In this document: in pieces, positions 49,605-61,095 of the stretch
Layout: the number at the start of each line of letters is the position of its first letter
Position numbering within the stretch: the stretch's first letter is position 1
Source: Hoeflea sp.
Lineage (GTDB): Bacteria; Pseudomonadota; Alphaproteobacteria; Rhizobiales; Rhizobiaceae
NCBI RefSeq assembly: GCF_002733955.1
Contig: NZ_NVXQ01000024.1
Location: 62,001-126,000, forward strand
Length of the DNA: 64,000 bases
Direction of reading: 5' to 3'
Notes under the pieces: model-generated
Database searches by the model: none
What the model saw: only the letters and a program-made list of their open reading frames with translations
What the model was told of the DNA's origin: nothing
Program-made: the position numbers and the translations under genes

Positions 49605-50558
49605 ATGAGCAGTGATGTAGTAGGCTTGCAGACCACGATTTCGCGGTCGATATCTCTTTCTGGCATCGGAGTTCACTCCGGTGAGGCCGTTTCTATCTCT
49701 TTCCATCCTGCTGATCCCGACAGTGGTATCGTTTTCAACCGTCAGCTTGCTTCCGGCGATATCGTCAGTGTTCGCGCTGTCTCCTCGCAGGTTGGGTCTA
49801 CGGATCTGTGCACGCTTCTGGGCAAGGCTCCCGATCGGTCGATTGCGACGGTCGAGCACCTGATGGCTGCCTTGTACGCACTCGGCGTGGACAATATCAG
49901 CATCGAGCTTGATGGCGGCGAAGTGCCGATCATGGATGGCAGCGCTGCGGTCTTCATCGAAGCTCTCGACTCCGCGGGCCTCGTCAACCATTCGGTCAAG
50001 CGCCGCTACATTCGCGTGATCAAGCCGGTTCGCATCGAAATGGGCGGATCCTGGGCTGAGTTCACGCCGCACAACGGCACACGCTTTGAAATCGACATCG
50101 ACTTCGAAACGCCGCTGATCGGCCGCCAGTCCTGGAAGGGCGAGGTGACCGCCGACACTTTCCGGCGTGAACTGTCCCGCGCGCGGACCTTCGGTTTCAT
50201 GCGCGACGTCGAACGGCTCTGGGCATCGGGCCACGCGCTGGGCTCATCACTTGAAAATTCAGTCGTGATCGGTGACGACGACAAGGTCATCAACATCGAA
50301 GGCCTGCGCTACCGTGATGAGTTCGTTCGTCACAAGACGCTTGACGCCGTGGGCGATCTGGCACTGGCCGGTGCGCAGTTCATCGGTTGCTACCGCAGCT
50401 ATCGCGGTGGTCACAAGCTCAATGCCATGGCCCTGCGAGCCCTGCTGGCCGATCATTCGGCTTATGAGGTGGTCGAAGCACCGGCCCGCCGCGATACGGT
50501 GCGGCATGGCGAACTGGTTGCTGTCAACGCTGCGGTGTTTGCACCCTGGGCGCTCTAA
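49605..50558 (+). CDS. lpxC: UDP-3-O-acyl-N-acetylglucosamine deacetylase
   Basis: 317-residue zinc enzyme, the committed step of lipid A synthesis. The N-terminal QTTISRSISLSGIGVHSGEAVSI, TVEHLMAAL (zinc histidine), DGSAAVFIEAL, SRARTFGFMRDVERLWASGHALGSSLENSVVI and HKTLDAVGDLALAG (remaining zinc ligands) are all present. The ATG at 49605 is chosen from family length; the longer open frame upstream lacks similarity. The ribosome-binding site is weak. Confidence 0.95.
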   Translation: MSSDVVGLQTTISRSISLSGIGVHSGEAVSISFHPADPDSGIVFNRQLASGDIVSVRAVSSQVGSTDLCTLLGKAPDRSIATVEHLMAALYALGVDNISIELDGGEVPIMDGSAAVFIEALDSAGLVNHSVKRRYIRVIKPVRIEMGGSWAEFTPHNGTRFEIDIDFETPLIGRQSWKGEVTADTFRRELSRARTFGFMRDVERLWASGHALGSSLENSVVIGDDDKVINIEGLRYRDEFVRHKTLDAVGDLALAGAQFIGCYRSYRGGHKLNAMALRALLADHSAYEVVEAPARRDTVRHGELVAVNAAVFAPWAL

Positions 50559-50743
50559 GCCACCCGCATCTCGTGTTGCTGCCGTCACAGAGTGCTCTAA
50601 ACTCGTGATAATAAAGAGGATCGCTGCCACAAAATTGCGGCAAATCGTCTTCATGACGTTGCGAAGTTCGGTTATTTCCGGATAGAAACGCTGGTCTGGA
50701 TCTGCGGAAAGTTTGTTTCCGCGGCTGTTGAGAGGTTTGCAGG

Positions 50744-51610
50744 ATGGATACTTCGGTCAAGGGTGAGCGCGGGCGCGCGTTTCGAGTTGCGCTCATAGTC
50801 GCCGGATTGGCTGGAGTCTCGTCGGTGCTTGCTGGCTGCCAGAGCGATCCCGATATCGACATCACCAATTATGCCAGGTCGATCGAGCCGGCTGACGTGC
50901 TCTACAATCAGGGGCTCGCCAACATGGAAGCCGGTCAGCTGACCGAGGCCGGCCGCAAGTTCGAAGCCGTCGACAAGCAGCATCCCTATTCCGAATATGC
51001 CCGCCGTGCGATGGTGATGAGTGCCTTCGTCAATTATCGCCAGGCCAAATACACCGAGGCGATCAACACGGCATCGCGCTATCTCAGTCTCTATCCCAAT
51101 GATGAAGACGCGGCTTACGCGCAGTACATCGTCGGGCTTGCCTATTTCCGCCAGATCCCGGAGGTCACGCGTGACCAGCGCACTTCCGCGCGGGCGATTG
51201 CCGCGTTTACGGAAGTGATCGAGCGCTATCCCGATTCGGAATATGTCGAGGACAGCCAGGCCAAGCTGCGCTATGCGCGCGACCAGCTGGCGGGCAAGGA
51301 AATGCAGGTCGGGCGCTATTACCAGGAACGCAAGGAATATGTTGCTGCGGCCAACCGCTATCGCCTTGTGGTCGAGCAGTATCCCAACACGCGTCAGGTC
51401 GAGGAGGCGCTGGCGCGTCTGGTCGAGACCTATTATGCGATGGGCCTGGAAAGTGAAGCACAGACGGCGGCGGCCGTGCTCGGGCACAATTTCCCCGACA
51501 GCCAGTGGTATGCGGATTCTTACAAGCTCTTGCAGACCCGCGGCCTCGAGCCGCGCGAGAACAAGGGCTCCTGGATCTCGCGTGCCGGGTCCGCCCTTGT
51601 CGGCACCTGA
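50744..51610 (+). CDS. bamD: outer membrane assembly lipoprotein BamD
   Basis: 288-residue lipoprotein of the BAM complex, which inserts beta-barrel proteins. The lipobox is VLAGC with C32 as the lipidation site. TPR-like repeats follow ([34 protein letters not shown]..., [29 protein letters not shown]). Start at the ATG at 50744. recN begins 11 bases after its stop. Confidence 0.94.
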   Translation: MDTSVKGERGRAFRVALIVAGLAGVSSVLAGCQSDPDIDITNYARSIEPADVLYNQGLANMEAGQLTEAGRKFEAVDKQHPYSEYARRAMVMSAFVNYRQAKYTEAINTASRYLSLYPNDEDAAYAQYIVGLAYFRQIPEVTRDQRTSARAIAAFTEVIERYPDSEYVEDSQAKLRYARDQLAGKEMQVGRYYQERKEYVAAANRYRLVVEQYPNTRQVEEALARLVETYYAMGLESEAQTAAAVLGHNFPDSQWYADSYKLLQTRGLEPRENKGSWISRAGSALVGT

Positions 51611-51621
51611 AGCGGACGGCA

Positions 51622-53295
51622 ATGCTTGTCCAGCTGTCGATCCGCGATATCGTTCTGATCGAGAAGCTTGATCTCGAGTTTGACGCAGGTCTGTCGGTTC
51701 TCACCGGCGAAACCGGCGCCGGTAAATCCATCCTGCTTGATTCCCTCTCACTGGCCCTTGGCGGCCGCGGTGATGGCAGCCTTGTGCGGCACGGCGCCGA
51801 CAAGGGGCAGGTGACAGCCGTGTTTGACGTCGGCGTCGAGCATCCGGCGCGGCAGCTGTTGCGCGCCAATGACATCAATGATGATGGCGACCTCGTGTTT
51901 CGCAGGGTTCAATCGGGTGATGGTCGCACGCGTGTGTTCATCAATGACCAACCGGCGAGCGTGGCGCTGATGCGCCAGGCCGGCCTGTTGCTGGTCGAAA
52001 TTCACGGCCAGCACGACGACCGCGCGCTGATCGACACGGATGCGCACCGGGCCTTGCTGGATGTGTTCGGCGAGCTCGGCGAACGGGCTGCGAATGTCGC
52101 ACGGCTGCACGAAGGCTGGCGCGAGGCGGCGCGGGCGCTGAAAGCCCATCGGGCCAAGGTCGAGGAAGCCAGGCGCGAGGCCGACTGGTTGCGCTCGTCC
52201 GTCGATGAGCTCGAAAAACTGCACCCGGTGGAAGGCGAAGAGGAAGAGCTTGCAGTTCGCCGATCGCTGATGATGAAATCCGAGAAGATGGCGAGCGACA
52301 TCAACGAGGCCAACGAGGTGCTCAACGGCCAGGGATCACCGATGCCGGTGATCAGCGGGCTGGTGCGGCGGCTGGAGCGAAAAGCCCAGGAAGCGCCGGA
52401 ACTTCTCAATGACACGGTGGCAGCCCTTGATGCGGCGCTCAATGCGCTGGCCGATGCGCAGACCGCGGTGGAGACGGCGCTGCGGATGGCGGATTTCAAT
52501 CCGCGCGAGCTGGAGGAAACCGAAGAGCGGCTGTTTGCGCTTCGCGGGGCAGCGCGCAAATACAATGTTCCCGTCGAGGCGTTGCCGGAACTGGCGGCGC
52601 AAATGGTTTCGGATCTCTCCGATCTGGATGCCGGCGAAGAGCGGCTCGCGGCCATGGAGGCCCGGGTTGACGAAGCCAAGGCCGCGTTTCTGCATGCCGC
52701 CGAGCAGCTGTCCGAGCGCCGCCACAAGACCGGAGAGGCTCTGGCTGCTGCGGTGATGGCGGAACTGCCGGCGTTGAAGCTGGAGCGAGCCGAATTTCTC
52801 GTTGAGATCTCAAGCGATATCGAGCATGCCGGACCCTCCGGCATCGACAATATAGCCTTTCATGTGCGGACCAACCCGGGCTCGCGTCCCGGTCCGATCA
52901 TGAAGGTGGCGTCGGGCGGCGAGCTGTCGCGCTTCCTGCTGGCGCTGAAGGTGGCGCTGGCCGATCGCGGGTCTGCGCCGACGCTGGTGTTTGACGAGAT
53001 CGACACCGGGGTGGGCGGCGCCGTGGCCGATGCCATCGGCAAGCGGCTCAGGCGGCTGGCGGCTGGGGTTCAGGTGCTTTCGGTCACCCATGCGCCGCAG
53101 GTGGCAGCCCGTGCGGCCACGCATCTGCTGATCGCCAAGGGCCCTTCCGAACCGGGCTCGGCGATGGTGTCGACGCGGGTCAGCACCATGGACGCGGACG
53201 CAAGGCGGGAAGAAATTGCCCGGATGCTGGCAGGCGAGCACGTTACCGACGAGGCGCGGGCCGCGGCGGCACGCTTGCTGGACGTGGCGGACTGA
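51622..53295 (+). CDS. recN: DNA repair protein RecN
   Basis: 557-residue SMC-like ATPase acting in double-strand break repair. Walker A is GETGAGKS near residues 34-41; a long coiled-coil middle (about 150-350) precedes the signature ASGGELSRFLLALK and Walker B TLVFDEIDTGVGG. The ATG at 51622 agrees with the usual MLxxLxIxxxxLIE start. bamD-recN-ligA is the usual rhizobial order, here with a reverse-strand gene before ligA. Confidence 0.96.
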   Translation: MLVQLSIRDIVLIEKLDLEFDAGLSVLTGETGAGKSILLDSLSLALGGRGDGSLVRHGADKGQVTAVFDVGVEHPARQLLRANDINDDGDLVFRRVQSGDGRTRVFINDQPASVALMRQAGLLLVEIHGQHDDRALIDTDAHRALLDVFGELGERAANVARLHEGWREAARALKAHRAKVEEARREADWLRSSVDELEKLHPVEGEEEELAVRRSLMMKSEKMASDINEANEVLNGQGSPMPVISGLVRRLERKAQEAPELLNDTVAALDAALNALADAQTAVETALRMADFNPRELEETEERLFALRGAARKYNVPVEALPELAAQMVSDLSDLDAGEERLAAMEARVDEAKAAFLHAAEQLSERRHKTGEALAAAVMAELPALKLERAEFLVEISSDIEHAGPSGIDNIAFHVRTNPGSRPGPIMKVASGGELSRFLLALKVALADRGSAPTLVFDEIDTGVGGAVADAIGKRLRRLAAGVQVLSVTHAPQVAARAATHLLIAKGPSEPGSAMVSTRVSTMDADARREEIARMLAGEHVTDEARAAAARLLDVAD

Positions 53296-53322
53296 CGGGC
53301 GCTGGCCGAAGTCGATCCGGCC

Positions 53323-53940
53323 TTACCAGAACACCTTGTTGCCTGACGGACCTTCGAGGCCGGCCATGAGATCATTGACGCGGGAGGTGGAAGCTTTCGC
53401 GCTGTCGGTGACCCATTGCACGCTCGCGCTGTCGCGGGTCTCGCTTGCGATCATCTCGACCACGCTTCTGAGATGCTGCGCCGTGCTCATGAAGCTGGCC
53501 GCCGTTTCAACGTCTTCCGGATTCAGTCTCGCCGAGGCCGGGGCCTCGTCAGCAAGGACTTCGAGATAGGCGGCGGGCAGGGGGCTGTCAGAAGCCGGCT
53601 CAGCGCTTGCCGGCTGCTCCAGCTCTGCAAGGGTCCTGAAGGCCGTGGCAAAATCGGTGGCAGCAGATTCGAGCTCCTTGGCCATCCGCGCGGTGTGCCC
53701 TGCCAGGAAACCCGGAGCCATGTCGAAAAGCGACAAGGTGTTCATCTGTTCCTTGAGATGCGCGAGCCGCTCTTCGGCAAAGGCCTTGCGCGACAGCGCG
53801 GCGGATTCGACGAAATTGTCGAGTTTCGCCAGCGCGTCCGTCGCCGGGTCCTGCGGGGCTGTTGCTACTGCCGTCTGGGCCGGAGTGGGCCGCTGCACGG
53901 CGGTGGTCTGGGCGGGTATTGCGTTTGCGCCGACGATCAT
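53323..53940 (-). CDS. protein of unknown function
   Basis: 205-residue protein, not recognised. It has no signal peptide or membrane helix. The first 30 residues are Ala/Thr/Pro/Gln-rich, then comes a mainly helical part (LAKLDNFVESAALSRKAFAEER..., TARMAKELESAATDFATAFRTLAEL) and a second helical block near 145-195. Its composition and the minus-strand codon pattern support a real gene. It lies antisense between recN and ligA and converges with recN. Confidence 0.65.
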   Translation of the reverse strand: MIVGANAIPAQTTAVQRPTPAQTAVATAPQDPATDALAKLDNFVESAALSRKAFAEERLAHLKEQMNTLSLFDMAPGFLAGHTARMAKELESAATDFATAFRTLAELEQPASAEPASDSPLPAAYLEVLADEAPASARLNPEDVETAASFMSTAQHLRSVVEMIASETRDSASVQWVTDSAKASTSRVNDLMAGLEGPSGNKVFW

Positions 53941-54068
53941 GTGCCCACTGGTCCTTCATGGCAGTCTGGGAGATGCTGTTGCGGGGCAGTGTAGGCTGCA
54001 AGTCTTAACCGGCGATTGATTGTGGCCCGCGGGCGCTGTCGGCTTTTCATTCCTGCCGATTGCGCTAA

Positions 54069-56201
<2,133 letters not shown>

Positions 56202-56324
56202 GGGGGCTTTGTCGCTCCGAGTATTTGGGTTTGCGAAATTAGCGGATGCACTTAACCGGTTCTTGACCTTCCGTGTTCAAGGATCACCGAGCGTCAATTC
56301 ATAAGCCATGCGGAAGCTCAGCCA

Positions 56325-58796
56325 ATGACCAATCCCAGAACTGCTGTTTTCAAGGAAAAGGACCCATGGAAACTGGCTCTTGAGGTTGCGGGGCTGGGTG
56401 TATGGGATTGGGATCTGAGGACAAAAACTACCATTTTCTCCGAAACCTGGTGCCGGATGCTCGGCTACAAACGAAGCGAATTTCCGGACAATGCCGATCT
56501 CTTTCTTCTGCTGGTCCATCCGGACGATCGCGAAAGAGCGATTGAAAGCGGTGACCGACATCTGGCCGGACACTGCGACAGCATCGAAACCGAATTGCGC
56601 CTCAAGCACAAGAACGGCAGCTGGGTCTGGGTCCTTGACAGGGGCGCCGTCATTGAACGCGATGCCGATGGAACGCCGCTGAGAGTAATGGGTGTCCAGA
56701 CCGACATTACCAGGCAAAAGCAGGCCGAGCAGGACGCCAACCTGATGAACGAGCGCTTCAAGCTCGCACTGGCAGCATCGGAAACCGGCATCTGGCATTT
56801 CGACGTCGGAGCCGAGCAGAGTTACTGGGACGGAAAAACCTGCGAGATCTTTGGGCTCGATCCCCGCGCGTCCGAGATCGAAAGCGAGACCTGGCACAAT
56901 TTCTTGCACCCCGAGGACAGAAGCGAAGCCGAACAGCGGCACCTGGCGGCCATTGGCGATGATCAGGTCATGAAACTGCCCTACCGAATAATCCGCAAGG
57001 ATGGCGAAATCCGACATGTGGAAACCCTGGCAAAATCCGTCTCAACTCAGGGAGCAGCCGGATATCTGGTGGGTACGATCAGGGACGTTACTGATGAAAT
57101 AGAGGCCGCGCGCGCGCTCTACGCCGAAAAGGAGCGATACGAGATCACCTTGGGCGCCATCCGAGACGCTGTTATCAGCACCACCGTCGAGGGTGTTGTG
57201 AATTTTGTAAATCCATCCGCTCTAAAAATGCTTTCGACCGAACGGAGCAAGCTTGTCGGGCAGAATATTTTCTCCCTGTTCCGAAATGACGAGACGATAA
57301 AATCCGTCGAAACGGAAAACTCATGTGATTTCAAGAATGGTGTAACCCTGGAAATCCGGTCTGAACTTTACCGATGCACAAGTAGTCCGATACTAACGGC
57401 GACAGGCGACAGTTGCGGCAATGTCTACACGTTTCAGAATGTCTCGGAGGAAACCCGACGACAAAGGCAGCTGGCCTACGCGGCCCACCATGATGCGCTT
57501 ACAGGGCTGTACAACAGGGTTGCCTTTGATAATGCACTCGACGAAGCGCTGGAAACAGCCGAAGACACGCCATTTGCCATCTTCTATCTGGATCTTGATC
57601 ACTTCAAGGCTCTGAATGATTTTGCAGGGCACGCTGCGGGAGACGAGGCGCTGCAGGCGATTGCAAAGGCTGCAAACACATGCTTGCCCAAAGGTTCCAT
57701 CTTTGCCCGGCTGGGTGGCGATGAGTTTGCTGTCCTCGTCCGCAATTCCGATGTTGCGGCGGTACGAAAGATTGCCGGTGACGTCATCGCTGCGGTTCAG
57801 ACCGTGGACCCCGGTTACGCAGTGGGTGGACCTCGTCTTGGTTGTAGTATTGGCATCACCGTGGTCGACGATTCGTCGATGAGTGCTTCAGACGCTCTGG
57901 CAGAGGCCGACGACGCCTGCTACGCGGCCAAGTCCTCCGGCCGTAACCGCTTCTCGCTTTTCACCGAGCATAAATCCCACGTCACTTCGCGATTGACTGC
58001 TGCAAGGGAGGTGGCCGATCTGACTGCAGCCCTCGATGAGTGCAGGGTCATCCTATATGCTCAGGAAATCCATTCGCTTGAGCGTTCTGATGGGCATTGT
58101 AACAGGGTCGAGATATTGGCCCGGCTGATGGGGCGCGATGGTCGCATCGTCGGTCCGGACGCGTTCATCCCTGCTGCCGAACGTTTTGGCATGGCAACCG
58201 TTTTGGACCGTTGGATCATCAGGAAAGCTTTCGCGGATTACGGAGACCTGCTTGCGGGGATGGATCTGAAACTCGGCTTCAACCTGTCGGCTCAAACGTT
58301 GTGTGACCCGAGCCTGTGGACCTTCGTAGAAAGCACTGCCAACAAGCATCGGACGCCGCTGTCACAGATCGCATTTGAAATTACGGAGACGGCGGCTGTC
58401 AGCTGCTTCGACACTGCAAACGCATTTGTCGGTAAAGCGCGCCAAAATGGCTGCATGGTGTCGCTTGATGATTTCGGCTCGGGACTTAGTTCATTTGATT
58501 ATCTGCGGCGATTTCCGATCAATTGCATCAAGATTGATGGCGCTTTTGTCGAAAGAATTACGGACAGCGAGGTGGACAGGGCTATCATTGCTGCTGTCGT
58601 CAAGTTGGCAAGAAGCCTGCACTTTGATGTGGTGGCTGAAAAGATCGAGACGGCAGAGATCGTCAGGCAGTTGCGCGATCTGGGCGTGACACACGGACAA
58701 GGGTACCATCTGCACCGCCCGGAACCGCTCGCAGATCTGGTGAAGCGTCGTCTTCATTCGATGAAACGAGTAGACATAAAGGCAATGACAGGCTGA
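56325..58796 (+). CDS. PAS-PAS-PAS-GGDEF-EAL cyclic-di-GMP signalling protein
   Basis: 823-residue soluble sensor protein. Two PAS/PAC units (about 15-135 and 145-255) and a third PAS-like part (about 265-370) precede GGDEF with intact G464-G-D-E-F468 and an EAL domain whose signature reads E596-I-L instead of EAL. Other EAL residues are present: NLSAQT, EITETA, DDFGSG, KIDGAF and EKIE. No membrane helix is visible. Its codons have visibly more A/T in third positions than ligA beside it, consistent with later acquisition or a less expressed gene. Confidence 0.92.
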   Translation: MTNPRTAVFKEKDPWKLALEVAGLGVWDWDLRTKTTIFSETWCRMLGYKRSEFPDNADLFLLLVHPDDRERAIESGDRHLAGHCDSIETELRLKHKNGSWVWVLDRGAVIERDADGTPLRVMGVQTDITRQKQAEQDANLMNERFKLALAASETGIWHFDVGAEQSYWDGKTCEIFGLDPRASEIESETWHNFLHPEDRSEAEQRHLAAIGDDQVMKLPYRIIRKDGEIRHVETLAKSVSTQGAAGYLVGTIRDVTDEIEAARALYAEKERYEITLGAIRDAVISTTVEGVVNFVNPSALKMLSTERSKLVGQNIFSLFRNDETIKSVETENSCDFKNGVTLEIRSELYRCTSSPILTATGDSCGNVYTFQNVSEETRRQRQLAYAAHHDALTGLYNRVAFDNALDEALETAEDTPFAIFYLDLDHFKALNDFAGHAAGDEALQAIAKAANTCLPKGSIFARLGGDEFAVLVRNSDVAAVRKIAGDVIAAVQTVDPGYAVGGPRLGCSIGITVVDDSSMSASDALAEADDACYAAKSSGRNRFSLFTEHKSHVTSRLTAAREVADLTAALDECRVILYAQEIHSLERSDGHCNRVEILARLMGRDGRIVGPDAFIPAAERFGMATVLDRWIIRKAFADYGDLLAGMDLKLGFNLSAQTLCDPSLWTFVESTANKHRTPLSQIAFEITETAAVSCFDTANAFVGKARQNGCMVSLDDFGSGLSSFDYLRRFPINCIKIDGAFVERITDSEVDRAIIAAVVKLARSLHFDVVAEKIETAEIVRQLRDLGVTHGQGYHLHRPEPLADLVKRRLHSMKRVDIKAMTG

Positions 58797-58870
58797 CAGC
58801 ATTTGGCTGACCGATGTCGAACAACGACGTGAATGGCTTCCCGGATAGCCGGTGACAAGTTTATGCTTGT

Positions 58871-58904
58871 GCCAGCACAACCCTCAAGCCAGCACAGCCC
58901 TCAA
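58871..58904. repeat. 17-bp tandem duplication at the end of the phosphate transporter gene
   Basis: GCCAGCACAACCCTCAA (58871-58887) is followed at once by GCCAGCACAGCCCTCAA (58888-58904), 16 of 17 identical. The transporter stop codon (58884-58886, minus strand) lies at the repeat junction. As 17 is not a multiple of three, the second copy is out of frame and untranslated. Confidence 0.85.
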
Positions 58905-60383
58905 CACCACGAACAGCACGCCGGATAGCACCGCGGCTGCCGGCACGGTGATCACCCAGGCGGCGATGATCTGCAGGAAGTGGGAGCGGCGGACGAGCTT
59001 GCGGCGGCGCTGGTCTTCCGAGCGGGTCGGTTTGGGGCTTGCGTCCGCGGTCGCGTTGATCTGGTGACGGGCGACATATTCGGCGCGGCGGGTCGAGTTC
59101 TCGGTGTACCATTCGCGGAAAAAACCGACACCGAAGACGGCGCCGACGGCGATATGGGTGGAGCTCACGGGCAGGCCGAGCCAGGAGGCGATGATCACGG
59201 TGATCGCGGCCGACAGCGCCACGCAATAGGCCCGCATCGGGTTGAGCTTGGTGATCTGGTTGCCGACCATGCGGATCAGCTTCGGCCCGAACAGCAACAG
59301 CCCGAGCGAGATGCCGACAGCTCCGACGGCCATCACCCAGAGCGGGATCACCACCTTGGGCGCGACTTCGCCGAGCTCGGCGGTGTGCACGATGGCCGCC
59401 AGCGGGCCGACGGCGTTGGCGACATCATTGGCGCCGTGGGCGAAGGAAAGAAGGGCTGCGGAAAAGATCAGCGGCAGGCCAAAGAGTTTTCTGAGCGACT
59501 GGTTGCGGTTTTCCAGCCCTTGCGACTGGCGGGCAATCACCGGCCGTGCAATCAGCCAGCTCAGCACCGCAACGCCAAGCCCGATCAGCAGTGCCATTTC
59601 GAAGGGAACGGCGACAATCTTCTTCACGCCCTTGAGCGCCAGATAGGTGGCAAAGACGCCGGACATGATGGCGATCAGCACCGGCACCCAGCGGCGTGCG
59701 GCGGCGATCTTGTCGTCCTTGTAGATGATGGCGGTCTTGATGAAGGCGAGGAAGAGAGCCGCGATCAGGCCGCCCATGAAGGGAGAGATCACCCAGCTGG
59801 CGGCAATCGAGCCCATGGTCGGCCAGTTGACCGCGTCGACGCCGGCTGCGGCAATGCCCGCGCCCATGACGCCGCCGACAATCGAATGGGTGGTCGACAC
59901 CGGCGCGCCGATCCAGGTGGCGAGGTGGATCCACATGGCGGCAGAGACAAGGGCCGCCATCATCGCCGAGATGAAGACATTGGGATCGGAGACCGCGACC
60001 GGGTCAATGATGCCCTTGGAGATGGTCGAGACCACGTCGCCGCCGGCGATCAGCGCGCCGGCGCTCTCGAAGATCGCGGCAATGGCCAGCGCCACGCCGA
60101 GCGTCATGGCCTGGGAACCCACGGCGGGGCCGACATTGTTGGCCACATCATTGGCGCCGATGTTGAGCGCCATGTAGGCGCCGATCATGGCGGCGGCGAT
60201 GATGACCACGGCGCCGGGCTGGCCGGTGACGAAAACAGCGGCGATGATCGCGCACAGGAAGATGAAGATGATCGCAAGACCCGGCGTGACAAAGCCGCGA
60301 TTGAGAAGGCCGGTGGCCTCTTCCATCGTGGCAAACTTGTCGAGATCCTTGTCGAGGGTGGGCTTGCGGTAGGTTTCAACCAT
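58884..60383 (-). CDS. inorganic phosphate transporter (PiT family)
   Basis: 499-residue low-affinity phosphate carrier with about ten transmembrane helices. The two PiT signature repeats are visible: NIGANDVANNVGPAVGSQAM (near 74-93) and AHGANDVANAVGPLAAI (near 314-330), together with PVSTTHSIVGG and PVSSTHIAVGA. Starts at the ATG at 60383. No clear double Pho box was found upstream. No PhoU-like gene is adjacent, unlike in many genomes. Confidence 0.94.
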   Translation of the reverse strand: MVETYRKPTLDKDLDKFATMEEATGLLNRGFVTPGLAIIFIFLCAIIAAVFVTGQPGAVVIIAAAMIGAYMALNIGANDVANNVGPAVGSQAMTLGVALAIAAIFESAGALIAGGDVVSTISKGIIDPVAVSDPNVFISAMMAALVSAAMWIHLATWIGAPVSTTHSIVGGVMGAGIAAAGVDAVNWPTMGSIAASWVISPFMGGLIAALFLAFIKTAIIYKDDKIAAARRWVPVLIAIMSGVFATYLALKGVKKIVAVPFEMALLIGLGVAVLSWLIARPVIARQSQGLENRNQSLRKLFGLPLIFSAALLSFAHGANDVANAVGPLAAIVHTAELGEVAPKVVIPLWVMAVGAVGISLGLLLFGPKLIRMVGNQITKLNPMRAYCVALSAAITVIIASWLGLPVSSTHIAVGAVFGVGFFREWYTENSTRRAEYVARHQINATADASPKPTRSEDQRRRKLVRRSHFLQIIAAWVITVPAAAVLSGVLFVVLRAVLA

Positions 60384-60620
60384 GGTTGGTGATGTTTTCC
60401 GTGTTCGGGTTTCGGCCGGTCGAGGGCCGGATGTGACAGTCCCGTGAATATATTAGTCTGAGTGGATGAACGGCTGGCACGGGTCAGTCAAGCCGTCGGA
60501 ACAGGGTATCAACGGCTTTTCGGGCCGTTTGATGGCGGTTTCCTGCCGCTGGAGGGTCGATCAGGGCCTAGGAGAGGTTCTGAATTGCTGCAGCGGGCAG
60601 GGCTTGACGAACTTGCCAAT

Positions 60621-60641
60621 ATGTAACAAATAAAGTTACAT
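60621..60641. promoter_or_regulatory. perfect inverted repeat over the start codon of the Rrf2 gene
   Basis: ATGTAAC (60621-60627) and GTTACAT (60635-60641) are exact complements with a 7-base spacer AAATAAA. The second arm includes the first two bases of the start codon (60640-60642). A TTGACG hexamer at 60604-60609 could be a -35 element, placing the transcription start near the ATG. Probably the regulator's own operator. Confidence 0.65.
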
Positions 60642-61095
60642 GAAACATGACAGCCGCCTTTCATCCGTTCTGCACGCGCTTTTGCACATGGCGGAGCACG
60701 ACGGACCGATGACATCGGAAGCGCTGAGCCAGTGCCTGAACACCAATCCGGTGGTCGTGCGGCGCACCATGGGACTGTTGCGCAAGGCAGGTCTGGTGAA
60801 ATCGGATCGCGGTCACGCCGGTGGGTGGCGTATCGCCGTCGACCTTTCGACCGTCACTTTGCGGCAGTTGCACGAAGCTCTTGGAGAACCGGCTATCTTT
60901 GCGGTCGGAAATCGCAACGAGAGACCGGAGTGCCTGGTGGAGCAATCGGTCAATGCGGCCCTCGACAGCGCGTTTGCCGAGGCCGAAGCTTTGCTGCTCA
61001 CGCGTTTCGCGGACATCACGCTCGCCTCGCTGGCTGCCGATTTTGCTCAGCGCTACGCGACAATGCGGGCCCGGAAGGACAACCATGATGCATGA
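60640..61095 (+). CDS. Rrf2-family transcriptional regulator
   Basis: 151-residue winged-helix regulator of the Rrf2 family (SSVLHALLHMAEHDGPMTSEALSQCLNTNPVVVRRTMGLLRKAGLVKSDRGHAGGWRIA, about 8-67). Only two cysteines are present (in QCL and ECL), not the three-cysteine group of Fe-S Rrf2 proteins such as IscR or NsrR, so a YwnA-like thiol or ligand sensor is more likely. No good ribosome-binding site precedes the ATG at 60640, suggesting weak or leaderless translation. It overlaps the flavoprotein gene by 11 bases. Confidence 0.88.
   Translation: MKHDSRLSSVLHALLHMAEHDGPMTSEALSQCLNTNPVVVRRTMGLLRKAGLVKSDRGHAGGWRIAVDLSTVTLRQLHEALGEPAIFAVGNRNERPECLVEQSVNAALDSAFAEAEALLLTRFADITLASLAADFAQRYATMRARKDNHDA

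Noticed and set aside
58980-60392. 470-residue plus-strand frame over the phosphate transporter gene
   Set aside because: Asp/His/Gly/Arg-rich antisense shadow; the minus strand encodes an unmistakable PiT protein.
60384-60470. Pho box for the phosphate transporter
   Set aside because: Only one CTGTCAC-like heptamer was found on the minus strand, without the second copy at the required spacing.
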